Assembly (NCBI GenBank): GCA_023014485.1 | Contig: JAJOZX010012085.1 | Coordinates: 26,001-90,000, forward strand | DNA length: 64,000 bases | From: Bathynomus jamesi | Lineage: Eukaryota > Arthropoda > Malacostraca > Isopoda > Cirolanidae | Direction: 5' to 3' | Shown: piece by piece, positions 44,278-56,100 of the stretch | How the letters are laid out: each line of letters starts with the position of its first letter | Position numbering within the stretch: the stretch's first letter is position 1 | Made by a program: the position numbers and the translations under genes | The notes under the pieces: model-generated | Told to the model about the DNA's origin: nothing | Seen by the model: the letters and a program-made list of their open reading frames with translations, nothing else | The model's database searches: none

Positions 44278-45298
44278 CACTGCCCAACACTAATTTTGCT
44301 GATTTAATTCAAACACCTGTTTTTAGGTAACTTTGGTGTGCTGATTTCAAAAATCACCTTAATTTTTGCCTATCACATCAGGTTTTCGAGCAATCAAATA
44401 CGGATATTTTGGAGATATCGCATTTTGGCAGGGTTATGCCCAATTTTTTTTCTTTTCAAAAAATAAGTTTTTACATACTCAGAATCAGCATGGAAAAGGA
44501 AACAATTGTGCAGGGAGTGAACTTTAATATACAATGGTAATATTGACATACACAGTGATTAAAAGTGTTTAAATAAGCAAAAAATGAATCCATATTAAAG
44601 CAAGCATGGGACCAGTTTTCTTAACATTATCTTTTTCTTGTTTTCTTACTTTTCAGTGCTGATAAATTTTCTCTTATAGGACTTCCTAGAATGAGAGATG
44701 TCAAGACAATATCTCTGCAGGCTCCAGCAGTAGTCAGCCATCATATGGGTATCCCATCTTCCTTGGTATCATTCTTCCATCACTTTGATATCTTGGTGGA
44801 ACCTTTCACCTTGCTCTTCACTAACATCACCAAGATTTTCTGGAAATTTATCCAGATGACTGTTGAGATAGTGAACTTTAATGCTCATGTTGCAACCCAA
44901 CTGCTGAAAGTTTACAAGTAACGTCACTAGCGGAACCGGCTGCTCTCACTCCGCCAATGGGAAATCTCTCTCAGATCATGATGTCATGCTCACACCTGGG
45001 GAAATCACAGATACCCAAGATTTTAATATGTTGTACATGACCTTTAGATTTAATGCACAGATTTGCGTATTCCACAGATAAAATTTTAACAGCAAAACAG
45101 CTGTTAACAGGTCTCAAAAATCATAAATTTTGATAAGCGCTCTTCATGGATCACCCAAAATAGGCAAATTGCATTGCACGAAAACCTGATGTGATGGACA
45201 AAATCTAAGGTGATTTTTTAAATCAGCACATCAATATTATCCAGAAACAGGTCTTAGAATTAAATCAGCAGCAAAAAATATTTTTTTGTTGGGCAGTG
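44278..45298 (-). mobile_element. Deletion derivative of the CACTG...CAACA DDE family, 1021 bp
   Basis: The ends CACTGCCCAACA and inverse lie within inverted repeats of about 140 bases, bordered by TAA on both sides (44275-44277 and 45299-45301). It retains the 3' end of the transposase gene on the minus strand. The same termini and TAA border the larger element at 52535-58247. Confidence 0.88.
44640..44912 (-). pseudogene. DDE transposase C-terminus (GERFHQDI family)
   Basis: The minus strand reads NFQQLGCNMSIKVHYLNSHL, then KFPENLGDVSEEQGERFHQD, one stop in YQGRW, MMADYCWSL and an R-K-S-Y-K-R-K end. This matches the C-terminus of the 52.5-58.2 kb transposase at 57720-57975, including G-E-R-F-H-Q-D-I with the probable catalytic Glu. 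The upstream catalytic part is deleted. Confidence 0.9.
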
Positions 45299-47004
45299 TA
45301 ATCAATATTAGGTACCACTTAAATTATTTAAATTATAAAGCTGAAAAGAAACACGATTTATTTTTAGATATAGGTAGCCAATTAGAAGATAGATAAATTA
45401 GATATAAGGATAAATTAGATACAGTATTAGATATAAGGTTCATAATGAAACATGTCAAATAAATAGTTTCTGGAAATTTTAGTTTATATTGGCCTTATCA
45501 CATTAATTATAGTTTATAGTTGTTAATATATAAGACTGCATAACCATATTGTAAAAAATGCCAAGTTAAAAATAAGTTTATGAAAAGTAAATTGATGTGG
45601 GTTTTTTAGTTTGGGTTTTTCGGTACCAAAAATGCCTTTGGGTGAAATAACTAAATAGTCTTAATACTGACACAGAAAACACAGAACTGGAACAAAATTC
45701 ACACACAACAAAATCACCACATTCACAAATTTCTGACTCTGTGTAGCAAACTCAAACAACAAAAACACTGTAAGGGGTTCCAAAAAACCTTAGCCCCCCC
45801 CCATTTGCAGCTTACATGTTTACTTATATCAAAATAGTTTTTAGTGATTATAAAAATATATAAAATTCTTTATTTATTGTAGGTATTAAAATTACTCTAG
45901 CTGATAAAGTGATAATATAATGGCTTCTTAATTAATTGGTGATTCAGAGAGGCAATGTGTGATAGATCGCATACGAGCAATAACATTTCGGGAAGCTTGT
46001 GATGCTGGAGCCACCTTTATAACACGTTCATGGGTTGCCAAAAAGTTGCGAACAAGTGAGGACTTTGTCAAAAGAAATTGGAATAAAACTTTGGATGAAT
46101 GTGAAATGGATACAACCAAATCTGGGTGCCCAAATTTGCCACTCTCTCAGGAAACAAAGGACATCATTGAAAGCGGTATGCATAAGTAGAAAAACAGCTG
46201 TGCTAAACTTTCTAGAAAGATCGAAGAGTTGAGAGGAAAGATCGTTAGTGGTGAGATCATTCGACTGTACCATCATAGGCAAGGTTTAAAGCCTTAGCAT
46301 GAACTTCCAAAGCCAAGAAAAACTCAACTTAACATTGATGACAGAATGTGGTTTGCCCATTATCTTGAAGATTGGGATGTGGATGATTTCATGCATTTAG
46401 CTGTCTCCGATGAATTTTTTGTTTACATAACATGTCAGCCTAACTACCAAAATGATCGAGTGTGGGCCACAACACCAGATGAAATCGATGACAATGAACA
46501 TTAACGCGAATTATTAAAAAGTCCAGACTGTGTTGGTATGTTTGTTTTGTTCACTGCAAAGAAGCTCATGTGGGTGCTGAAGCCAAATGGTCAGAGTTGG
46601 GATGGACAGTATTTTTGTGATAGTATTCTATCCCAGCATGTCATTCCTTTTCTAGAAAACCCAAACAATGTTATGGATGTCGATCAGGTCACACTTCTGC
46701 ACGATAAAGCCCCCTGCTTTAAGGCATTAGCCACTCAACAGTTGTTGCGGAAACATGAGATCAATTTCTTTGGAAATGAAGAATGGCCAGGAAATTCTCC
46801 TGACCTGAATGTCTGTGAACACATTGGATCAGTTATAAAGGACAAGGTTGAATGTCTCTTGTTTCAAGAACCTGCAGCAAATTGATTTTCGAAGGATACA
46901 ATGATGCAACATATTGAAATGGGGGTGTGATGCTGGTAAGTGTATCTGTGTAAAGATGCATTTGCGTTACTCACCTACCGGATGCTCTGTTAGTGGGGTC
47001 ACAG

Positions 47005-47129
47005 CAGCTGCTGCTGTTTGCTGAGATGGGAGATTTAGCTGCCAGTGAGGACCATCTAGAGGGCCTTCAATTGAATAAAAATCCTTTGACTTCAGTACCA
47101 CCCACACTGCTAAGAATGAGAGAAATGAG
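47005..47129 (+). CDS. Exon-like segment of a leucine-rich-repeat protein
   Basis: Bounded by an acceptor (GGTCACAG) and a consensus donor (ATGAG/GTGAGC), 125 bases are open and encode about 41 residues: LLLFAEMGDLAASEDHLEGL followed by QLNKNPLTSVPPTLLRMREM. The second half fits one LRR unit (L-x2-L-x-L-x2-N-x-L-x2-V-P). It is not part of TBC1D15. It sits within the insertion, so I infer a captured host-gene exon. A single LRR in a chance frame cannot be excluded. Confidence 0.45.
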
Positions 47130-48339
47130 GTGAGCAAGTTACCAATTTTAGTGTGGTTGCGATTATGTCAGATAGGCAGCTCCTACCAATCTGAAACTGG
47201 GTTCTCACCTTCAAGATCTCTGGGGCATAGCCAGTCTGCCTCTTTTAATGACTTACTCTTTGGCTTATGGTGGGGGGATTTAAGAAAAGTAAAACGTCCT
47301 TTGCCTAATTTAATCAACAAAACAACAACAACACTTACAAGGTTAACTACATCAGCAGGCAAGTTTTTACAGGTAACTAAAGAAAATATGAACAATTTTA
47401 TTGATCATACACCAATGTGTATTCAGAACCAACTAAGCACTTGAAAAAAATTACTACAAAACAAAAGAAACAAACATCATTAGTCCCATACCACACAAAA
47501 ATGTCAACAAAAAATAAAACCATTAAATTATTGGCCATCACCAGCCCATTACCATACAAAGGAGACAAGACTTACAGCAAAAAAAGGAACTTAAATAACT
47601 AATGCAAAAAAAACAAAACAAAAAGGATATTAGTCACTAGGGAAAGGTCAATGAGTGTTACCCAAATTGTATAAACCTGATAAGTCCCAGATGTGTCATT
47701 TTAAACTCCACTTCATCTCACAATCATTAAAGGTATTCTTGGCTCAATCAGTACAAACAAAAGCAATGTTTATAACAAAAAAAATATGTGAACACTGGCT
47801 TCAGCATTTGTGCAGGCATTGGGGAAGAAAAAGCTTTGTCCAAATTCACTTCAATAAGCAAATGTCCCAGCCAAAAACAAATCCCTGATAAAGAAAAAAA
47901 AACCAACAACATTTAGAGATTATCCCCCCAGCACTGTCATCAGTGGACCCACAGGAATCCATGAGTGCAATGATGCCAGAAAAGGGAGCAAAATTGACAA
48001 TGATAATTAATGTTCTAAAATTTTGGGATATGTATTTGCATTAATATGTTGCTCATAAGGCAGTTAAGAGTACAATTTAGTTCGCAGCCTGAGAAAGCTC
48101 AACATCCATTGTGATGCATGTTGATAACAAGTTAGGTTCTTCAACAAGGTCTTTATAAAGGAAATCAGGCATTCAAAAATGATTATGATATTTACATGAT
48201 AATTTTAAGTGATCCAAATATGTGAGACATGGTTCTTATAGCTAATGGTTAAGCAATACAAAACACCAATGGTAAAAACAAGACTATAGGATCACCTACC
48301 ACACCATCAAGGAGAAGCGAGATGCTTTCCCGTCTCTTG

Positions 48340-48480
48340 AAATGGGCATATGATTGCCTCAAGCTGCTGCTGCTTCTCTATACTGAGAGAATTTCAAAGC
48401 TGTTATACTCAGGCATATGATTGCCTCAATGTTTTTAACATTCTCTATATTGAGAGAATTTCAAATCTGTTATAATCAAT
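48340..48480. repeat. Tandem repeat, two units of about 68 bp
   Basis: GGGCATATGATTGCCTCAA...CTCTATACTGAGAGAATTTC...CTGTTATA is repeated immediately with minor changes. Confidence 0.85.
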
Positions 48481-48898
48481 TAAAAAGAGAAAAAAAAAAC
48501 ATTTTTAGTAACTCTGAAGACTTGGCTTTCTAAGAAAGCTCTGGCCCAATGGGGATTACTGAAACCTCCCAGGCCTGACTGAGGGGTTTGGGAGCTCTCA
48601 GGAATCCTTCCCAATAGTGGAGTTCCCACCAACTTGGGGTGTTAACCATACCATCTCAACATTGAAACTGTTTTAGCAAATTTGTGTAATGATCAAGATC
48701 TATTCACATCACTTTTGGCAAGCTACCCAAAGCGAATTCAGGCTGTCTTGGAAGCCAATGGTGGGAACACCAAGTTTTAATTGTTTCTCATTAAATGCAG
48801 GATTAAATTCTCTTTTGTAAGGTATGTTTAGTTTTACTGTACGTCTAATGGTTTAGGCCATGGGTGGGTGGGGGGCTAAGGTTTATTGGAGCCCCGTA

Positions 48899-49329
48899 GT
48901 ACAGGAGTGCCTCATTTTACAAATGTTCACTTCGTTTTTTTTTTATTAATATCATTGAACAAGTAGGGAACACTTTTTGCTTTACGCAGATGTTTTTCAG
49001 GTTAATGTAATCACCAGCGCAACTCATCGAGAAAATTAACATTACCATGTAACGTATTCCTCATGCCTCCACATTCAGATGTAATTCTGCACAGTGTACT
49101 ACTGCACAAACCCTGAAAAAGTTAATTATTTTGATTAATTTTATCTTTATATCTCATCCATGTTATTATTCTTTTGTAATATGTACTGTATGTATTCAAT
49201 TGTTATTTATAGAAGGAATAGGGTTCAAACATGGGTTTATAACAACATATAAGTACTGATTAGAATGCGTCTTTAACATTTACCTTTAAATCAATGGGAA
49301 AACCATTTTTGTTTTACCCACTTTAACTT
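48899..49329. other. Non-coding spacer
   Basis: After the Tc1 right end, TACAGGAGTGCCTCATTTTAC weakly resembles a pogo-type terminus, but no partner end was found. No gene is seen. Confidence 0.35.
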
Positions 49330-49332
49330 TGC

Positions 49333-49445
49333 AGGAAAAGGTTATTGCTGAATCAAACATGGCCAAAAGTGTGAAAAGTCAAACCCACAACCTGATGAAA
49401 GAGCTCTTAGTTAATGAAGAGGTCAATTACCTATTCTGGAAGTAA
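49333..49445 (+). CDS. Short exon-like open frame at the arm's outer end, unknown
   Basis: After an acceptor-like CTTTAACTTTGCAG the frame reads EKVIAESNMAKSVKSQTHNL...NEEVNYLFWK and a stop. The inverted copy at 52255-52368 is preceded on the minus strand by an open frame (LGVYYDRQQEPQDQNMVMQ) instead of an intron-like sequence. The family is not recognised. It may be a terminal exon of a small gene and its retrocopy, or chance. Confidence 0.3.
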
Positions 49446-49799
49446 TAATACTTTTTGTTAATTATACAATGCTCAGGTTGTAGTTCAGTGTAGGAATGAT
49501 TGATCAATGGTATATGGAAACAATCGTACTAGTGTGTGTGTGTGTGTCATTTAGTTCAACAGGTGTTTACTATATAGGCCTAATCTGTTACAGAAAAAAG
49601 AAAGATATTGAAACTTCCTATTTTCCTTGACATTACTCTCAAAGGAGCTACAGTAAATAAACAGGAGATATTAAATGTTTTAAAAAAGTACAGGTTCAGG
49701 CAATGAGTGTGTCCTACTTTTAAAGATACTTTAATTGATAGACAGACAATCATTGTCAAAAACAAGATTCTATTTTTAATACATTATTTTATTTTATTT

Positions 49800-50522
49800 T
49801 TTTGCAGGAAGGAGGGGCCAAGGGCCCCACGGAAGAAGAGCCAAAATCAAGGTCCAGGGTTTTTGAGATGCCAGACACACTGTGTTTCAAAGATGGGAGG
49901 TCATAGACAGGAGAAAAGATGGATTGAGGAAGATTGTTCCAGAGTTGACTGGTTGAGTAGATGAAAGACTGAATACTGATTAACTCCTGCATTAGATAGT
50001 TGGACAGAAAAGGAATGAGAAAATGTAGAAAGCCTGGTACTGCATGTTCTCCTTAAAGGTGGAGGCATGCAGTTAGAGTTCAGAAGAGCAATGTGTGTTA
50101 TAATAGCAATAGTAAAGAGAGAGTGAAGCAACATTGCAGCAAAGAGAAAGAGGTTGAAGACAATCAGTAAGAGGTGGGGAATTGATGAGATGAAAAGCCT
50201 TTGATTCCACCTGGTCAAGTACAGCTGTGTGGGTTGAGCCACCCAACACATGAGAAGCATACTTCATATAGGGGTGAACAAGACCCCTGTACAGAGATAG
50301 CAACTGAGTGGGGGTGAAGAAACTGTGTTGGTGGTACAGCACACCTAACCTCTTAGAAGCTGTTTTAGAAAGAGTATATGTAATCTTTCCAGGAAAGATC
50401 ATGAGAAAAGGAAATGCCAAGAATGTTAAGAAAAGAGGAAGGATTCAGTTGTGTGTTGTTGAAGATAATGGGATAGTTGTGTGGAAGATTGTGATGCATA
50501 GACCAGATGGAGGAACTGAGTT
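49800..50522 (-). pseudogene. Jockey-like LINE RT C-terminal fragment (left arm)
   Basis: On the minus strand: FNNTQLNPSSFLNILGISFS, ASKRLGVLYHQHSFFTPTQL, LYRGLVHPYMKYASHVLGGS, KAFHLINSPPLTDCLQPLSL and YSVFHLLNQ. This is the thumb and C-terminal domain of jockey-clade reverse transcriptases. The catalytic domain is absent, and frames break at about 50075 and 49905. Confidence 0.85.
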
Positions 50523-51158
50523 CAAACAGTTCCAAAGATACAGTGCTCCAAAGTTTGGTGGAAAAAGGTATTTGGTTAAAATGGAGGTGGGTATGGTCCA
50601 CTGAAATGGCTGTAGCGTCTATACTAACTTAATCAACACTAAAAATCTTTTTAGGTTAAGGTAGACATGTGTACCAAAAATTGGGTGAAAGGAGAAAAAA
50701 ATTGGTTGTGACATCAAATGACCTACACAAGGTCAAAGGTCAAAAATAAGATCAACTTTTTTTTTTTACCACTGAGGTAAAATATGACTAGAATCAAAGT
50801 TGTAGATCTGCTTAAAAGCTTTAAAATAATGTTTAAATGGTCTCTGTAAGTGCAATAAGAGCCGAGATATTTCATGTTGAAATATGGTATGACTGTGGAA
50901 ATTGACCTTTTTTGTACAAAATTTGAAGGGCCATATCTCCGGAACCATATGACCTAGAGTGTTGAAACAAGTGTCATTTTGTTTGTCTCACAGAGATTTA
51001 GAAGTGTCAATTTAAAAAAAAATTGGTGATAGTCACGTTTTTTCACCGTTGAACTGACATGGAATGACCCTAGTATGGCTATGGAGCATCTGACCTCTGA
51101 TCTTTCTGCTATCTCTGATTAGGGTAGAGAAAACCTTGTGGCTTTCAATGCCTCAAAA
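50523..51158. other. Spacer between the inverted arms
   Basis: 636 bases not duplicated. The last 100 bases (HLTSDLSAIS at about 51090, then a stop) continue the RT fragment of the right arm toward its N-terminus. The remainder is non-coding. Confidence 0.6.
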
Positions 51159-51891
51159 ACTCAGTTCCTCCATCTGGTCTATGCATCACAATCTTCCACA
51201 CAACTATCCCATTATCTTCAACAACACACAACTGAATCCTTCCTCTTTTCTTAACATTCTTGGCATTTCCTTTTCTCATGATCTTTCCTGGAAAGATTAC
51301 ATATACTCTTTCTAAAACAGCTTCTAAGAGGTTAGGTGTGCTGTACCACCAACACAGTTTCTTCACCCCCACTCGGTTGCTATCTCTGTACAGGGGTCTT
51401 GTTCACCCCTATATGAAGTATGCTTCTCATGTGTTGGGTGGCTCAACCCACACAGCTGTACTTGACCAGGTGGAATCAAAGGCTTTTCGTCTCATCAATT
51501 CCCCACCTCTTACTGATTGTCTTCAACCTCTCTCTCTTTGCTGCAATGTTGCTTCACTCTCTCTTTACTATTGCTATTATAACACACACTGCTCTTCTGA
51601 ACTCTAACTGCATGCCTCCACCTTTAAGGAGAACATGCAGTACCAGGCTTTCTACATTTTCTCATTCCTTTTCTGTCCAACTATCTAATGCAGGAGTTAA
51701 TCAGTATTCAGTCTTTCATCTACTCAACCAGTCAACTCTGGAACAATCTTCCTCAATCCATCTTTTCTCCTGTCTATGACCTCCCATCTTTGAAACACAG
51801 TGTGTCTGGCATCTCAAAAACCCTGGACCTTGATTTTGGCTCTTCTTCTGTGGGGCCCTTGGCCCCTCCTTCCTGCAAAAAAATAAAATAA
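51087..51891 (+). pseudogene. Jockey-like LINE RT C-terminal fragment (right arm)
   Basis: The same protein as in the left arm, extending about 25 codons further upstream (LTSDLSAIS, stop, then NLVAFNASKTQFLHL). It runs through SLYRGLVHPYMKYASHV and SKAFRLINSPPLTDCLQPLS to LWNNLPQSIFSPVYDLPSLK at about 51770. Frame changes sit at the same places as in the left copy, so they predate the duplication. Confidence 0.87.
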
Positions 51892-52125
51892 AATAATGTA
51901 TTAAAAATAGAATCTTGTTTTTGACAATGATTGTCTGTCTATCAATTAAAGTATCTTTAAAAGTAGTAGACTCATTGCCTGAACCTGTACTTTTTTAAAA
52001 CATTTAATATCTCCTGTTTATTTACTGTAGCTCCTTTGAGAGTAATGTCAAGGAAAATAGGAAGTTTCAATATCTTTTTTCTGTAACAGATTAGGCCTAT
52101 ATAGTGAACACCTGTTGAACTAAAT

Positions 52126-52173
<48 letters not shown>

Positions 52174-52371
52174 CGATTGTTTCCATATACCATTGGTCAA
52201 TCATTCCTACACTGAACTACAACCTGAGCATTGTATAATTAACAAAAAGTATTATTACTTCCAGAATAGGTAATTGACCTCTTCATTAACTAAGAGCTCT
52301 TTCATCAGGTTGTGGGTTTGACTTTTCACACTTTTGGCCATGTTTGATTCAGCAATAACCTTTTCCTGCAT
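51159..52371 (+). repeat. Right arm of the 3-kb inverted duplication
   Basis: Inverse of 49330-50522. It includes an (AC)n microsatellite at 52128-52168, longer than in the left arm. Confidence 0.95.
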
Positions 52372-52539
52372 TACCATATTTTGATCCTGGGGTTCCTGTT
52401 GCCTGTCATAATAAACACCTAAACATGAAGTTGCCACTCCCATGGGACTTCAGCACAAGTGAAATGCTCTGGGATCATATCCACTGTCAGTCTGTATGAA
52501 CTGGCTTTGGTGGTCCTGAGGTGACTGATAATAACACTG
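52255..52539 (-). other. Open minus-strand frame of unknown origin
   Basis: The minus strand reads YYQSPQDHQSQFIQTDSGYD, one stop, MGVATSCLGVYYDRQQEPQD, then EKVIAESNMAKSV to a stop at 52255. It is Q-, D- and Y-rich. The part left of 52368 is shared with the left arm; the part right of it is not. I cannot name it. Confidence 0.3.
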
Positions 52540-53187
52540 GTCAACAAAGATTTTTCATCAGAGTAAAATTTGTGGTGGCTGGATAGCATATTTCACGCTG
52601 ATTCCAAAACTGCATTCAGATGTTTTCTAGCACGTATAGTTTTCAAAATGAAGGCATATATATAACTACACAGATTTAACCATTTTAAATAGGCAAAATA
52701 CTAATATTTCAACATTTGATTGTGTTTATTTTATTGTGTTTTTTAGTTTATTCATCTTATTTATTTCAATTATCTTAATTATACATCTTATGTATTTCAG
52801 GTGTGAGCTTTTACGTCTAGCAGCATTGTGATTCAGGCAACAACGCCGTGCTTTGTGTGTCAAAAGATCAGTCCAGTCCAAGAACTTGTTGTGTCAAGTT
52901 GGTGTACATTTTTTTTGAATTTATAGTTTGCTCAGGTCAGTCAACATGCCTTGACAATGTAAGAATGACCCCGACAAGTTCTGTTTCGTATGCGGCCAGT
53001 TGACAACTAAAACACAGCGACGAAGTATTACAACCGACATTAAGAAAATATACAAGCTATACTTTGGTTGCCATCTAGGTGACCAAGATAAACCATGGGC
53101 GCCACATCAAATCTGTTCTGGCTGTTCAAATGGATTACGTGATTGGCTTAACAAAAAGAAAGCTTCAATGCCATTTGCCATACCCAT

Positions 53188-56100
53188 TAGGGTGTGACCG
53201 TTGCCCTCCAAAAATCAAAAAATGGTCCTACAATGCTGTTCAAAGTTTTAGTGTTGTGTATTTATCTAGGAAACACCCCTGTAAATTTTCTTGGAGATCG
53301 GTGCATGTTTGAGCTAGCACCATCGTACCAGCAAGTATTGCTATTTCAGCTTATGAACTTCATAAATAAGTGTGAAAATAGCACATTTTATCAGATTTTC
53401 ATTTCCGGGTCTGGAACGTTGACCCACAAATTTTCCACGTATTATTTTATTGCATTTAATTTTAGATGCTCTTTTCTTTTCCCTTGACAGTGATTTGATG
53501 TTGTGAATAGAGAATTTAATCATGGATACACGGCAAGATGATGAGTATGTCAGAATGTTATTGGGCACCATACCCCGAGAAGAAGAAAAGGAAATAAAGG
53601 GCTGCAAACTGCCAACTAATAGGCAGGTCTTACTATGTCTGTTAGCAAACCTTCAGGATATGCATTGGGACCAGGCTTTATCTGCCACCATTGACAATGT
53701 GCTTTTGCATTACCAGAAGGCGAATGTCCTGACCATTACAGGCAGGAACAATATTGGCTGAGTGATTAAAACTTACTATGACAAAGACTACATGATGCTT
53801 ATGAAAAAGAATGAGGATAGAAGATGGGCTGATGATCCTGGAATTATGAAGTTTAAATCAGAATTGAGCCTGACGATGAAATTTTATAAGAACACAGTGT
53901 TGAAAGACATGGCGGCTACGAAAAAGGGGAAAACTCAGGCTGAACAAGATGCCATCGATACTGACATACTCTCTATGAAAAGCATGCTAAGTGACAGAGT
54001 AGCTACCTACTCTGGGGTAAACAAAGTACTCACAGAAAAGGTTCAGAAGCGACAGAAAAGGCAGATGCGAGAAGAGAAGCGACAAGAGAGAGCAATGTGA
54101 TCATGCTGAGAATGTACAGGCTGATATTGATTCACCTATTAGCTCTGATGAGGATGATGACATTGATGAGGCCAGCACTGCTGAACCAAAGAGAAAACAT
54201 CGGAGAACAGTGAAAGAGGGAGTTTCAATTTTTGTGCCCCATGATATTCTGAAGTTGGCAGAACTTCTTTCATGCAGTGTTCGAAACAACATCTCGCCGA
54301 CCCAGCTGAGTGCAATTGTGTACTCCCTTGTATCTGCATGTGGTGGAGATACATCAAAGCTGAGTCTAAATGCAAGGATGGCCCACTGATACTGAGCTTC
54401 CATCGTGTCAGAAATAAGTTTAAAAATCATGGATGAATGGCAACCATCAGACAAAGTACTGGTGCACTGGGATGGTAAACTTATGGACACGCTGGATTCC
54501 AAAGGCACTGATGACCGCCTGCCCATTCTTGTGTCTGGTGTCAATGGCACAAAGCTTCTTGGAGTCCCACCTCTTCCGCATTTGACTCAAAAAGCTGGCC
54601 TGGTTCAAGGAGACTTGATATCAACAGCAACCAACTTCTGGTCGATTGGGAGTGTGAACAGAATGTCGTTGGTATGGTTTTTGACACAACTTCATCCAAT
54701 ACAGGTAAACCTATTTCAAACATCAGCGTGAATTTATCACGACATTAATACCAAAATACAGTGAATGATTTAACAGAAATCTGCAAAAAGCACGTGCCTG
54801 AAATGGTGGCCTTAAACTACAATTACATTTTTTTTTCAGGACAAAAAACAGCTGCTTGCGTCTCCCTCCAAAAGGAATTAGAGCATGCCATATTCTGGTG
54901 CGCCTGTCGCAGGCATGTGGGCAAAGTCATCCTAGGTGTTTGCTGGGATTGCTTGAAAGTGGAGGGCTCTTCAAGTCCAAACATAATGGTTTTCCAGAGG
55001 TGAGTCATAAGCTTTACAAAATAACAAGGAATATTATTATCTAATGAACAAATTTAGTGGAATTTCTTTTATTAGACTTATAAGATATACTAACACCAAG
55101 CAAATGATCGATCATATCAATCTTAATACCCCTAAAACAATATTATAGATTAGTACGAAATACAATAATCCCAATAATTGCATTTCTAGGTTCAAGAACC
55201 ATTTCTCTCAACTGGCGTACAATGAAAAAAAGAAATACTACTACCCCGCAATGCCTGGAGTGTTTGAGGAGTGCCAGCAGGAGATGGCTGACTTCTTCCG
55301 TGAATCTCTAGCCCAACCATTTACACGTGGTGACTACAAGGAGCTGGTAGAGCTTTGTCTGCTGCTTGTAACTAAAGGATCCGAGCCAGTGAACTTCACA
55401 ATGGTCTACCCCGGTGCACTTCACAAAGCAAGGTGGATGGCTAAACTGCTCTATACCCTCAAGATTGTTCTTTTGTCAGGCCAAATCAAAGCGCAGTTTC
55501 CCAAAGCCGAGGTTGTGACTAAAAGTCAAATCAGCAAGTTAGAACGGTTTGCTGTGTTCACAGTCGCTCTGTCCCATGGTGGATTGTTTGCCCCATTCCA
55601 GCAAGTGCGCCACTGAATGACTTGAATTTGGTCGAAACCTTGGCTGAATTTGCCCCATATGACACCACAATAGTTGACAAAGCACGTGTGACACTCGGTA
55701 CACACACTTGGTACCTAACTGAGGAGTTGGCCCCACTGGCTTTGTTCTCGTCCCAAGTACAAGAAAGGACAAAAGAGGAGATGAGGAAGGCCCTTCTTTG
55801 CCATGAAGGCACTAAAGTTACTAAGAGAGTGGGGCTCAATCATGGGGGCTATGGAAAGCCATATCTTCCCCCTGTCCCAGAAAGTGGCACTGCCCTGGTG
55901 GACCTAATTGGGCCTGACTCAAGCCGGTTCTTCACCATTTTAGGCATGCCCTATCAGTTTCTCCACAGTCCAGCCAGTGAATGGCGGATCATGATGACTA
56001 CCTGAACATGAAATGGGTTGTGGACAAGCTTCAGGTCGTCAATAAGGCTGCAGAGCGTGGTGTAAAACTTTGCCATGATTTTCTTAATGTTGCCAGGGAT

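Larger units (their letters stand above)
42508..45634 (+). mobile_element. hAT element with BED finger, 3.1 kb including nested inserts
   Basis: It begins CAGGGTTGGGAAAAACC and ends in the degraded GGTACCAAAAATG. The 217-bp copy at 3759-3975 shows the intact end CAACCCTG. Flanks CCTTTGTG (42500-42507) and CCTTTGGG (45635-45642) match at 7 of 8 positions. Two later insertions sit inside: a foldback (43105-44065) and a DDE-family derivative (44278-45298). Confidence 0.8.
46920..48660. mobile_element. 1.7-kb insertion of unknown type in a Tc1/mariner element
   Basis: It is bounded by ATTGAAA (46913-46919 and 48661-48667), and the transposase frame rejoins across it. It begins TGGGGGTGTGATG and ends GGTTAACCATACC...CTCAAC. 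I see no inverted or long terminal repeats. It contains an LRR exon-like segment and a short tandem repeat. Confidence 0.65.
45920..48780 (+). pseudogene. Tc1/mariner transposase in two pieces (45920-46919 and 48661-48780)
   Basis: The N-terminal HTH reads CVIDRIRAITFREACDAGAT and ITRSWVAKKLRTSEDFVKRN. The catalytic core has LAVSDEFFVY (first Asp), LLHDKAPCFKALATQQ (second Asp) and EWPGNSPDLNVCEHIGSVIK (third acidic residue). The coding sequence breaks off at MMQHIE (46919) and resumes at 48668 with VLANLCNDQDLF, then YPKRIQAVLEANGGNTKF and a stop. Stops also occur at codon 4, about 46189 and about 46504. The length without the insert is about 370 codons, as in the family. Confidence 0.88.
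45773..48896 (+). mobile_element. Tc1/mariner-superfamily element, split by a 1.7-kb insert
   Basis: The terminal repeats AGGGGTTCCAAAAAACC and, inverted, CGGGGCTCCAATAAACC each lie next to a C/G run and are bordered by TA. Without the insert (46920-48660) the element would be about 1.4 kb, a normal size. Confidence 0.88.
49330..50522 (-). repeat. Left arm of a 3-kb inverted duplication
   Basis: About 1.19 kb is the inverse of 51159-52371 with very few differences. The main one is the length of a GT/AC repeat (8 units here, about 20 there). It carries a jockey-like RT fragment on the minus strand and a 37-codon open frame at its outer end. Confidence 0.95.

Noticed and set aside
46920..48660. 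Helitron as the carrier of the LRR exon
   Set aside because: There is no TC start, no CTRR end with hairpin, and a 7-bp duplication is present, which Helitrons do not make.
48899..49329. pogo-type MITE starting TACAGGAGTGCC
   Set aside because: No matching inverted end was found.
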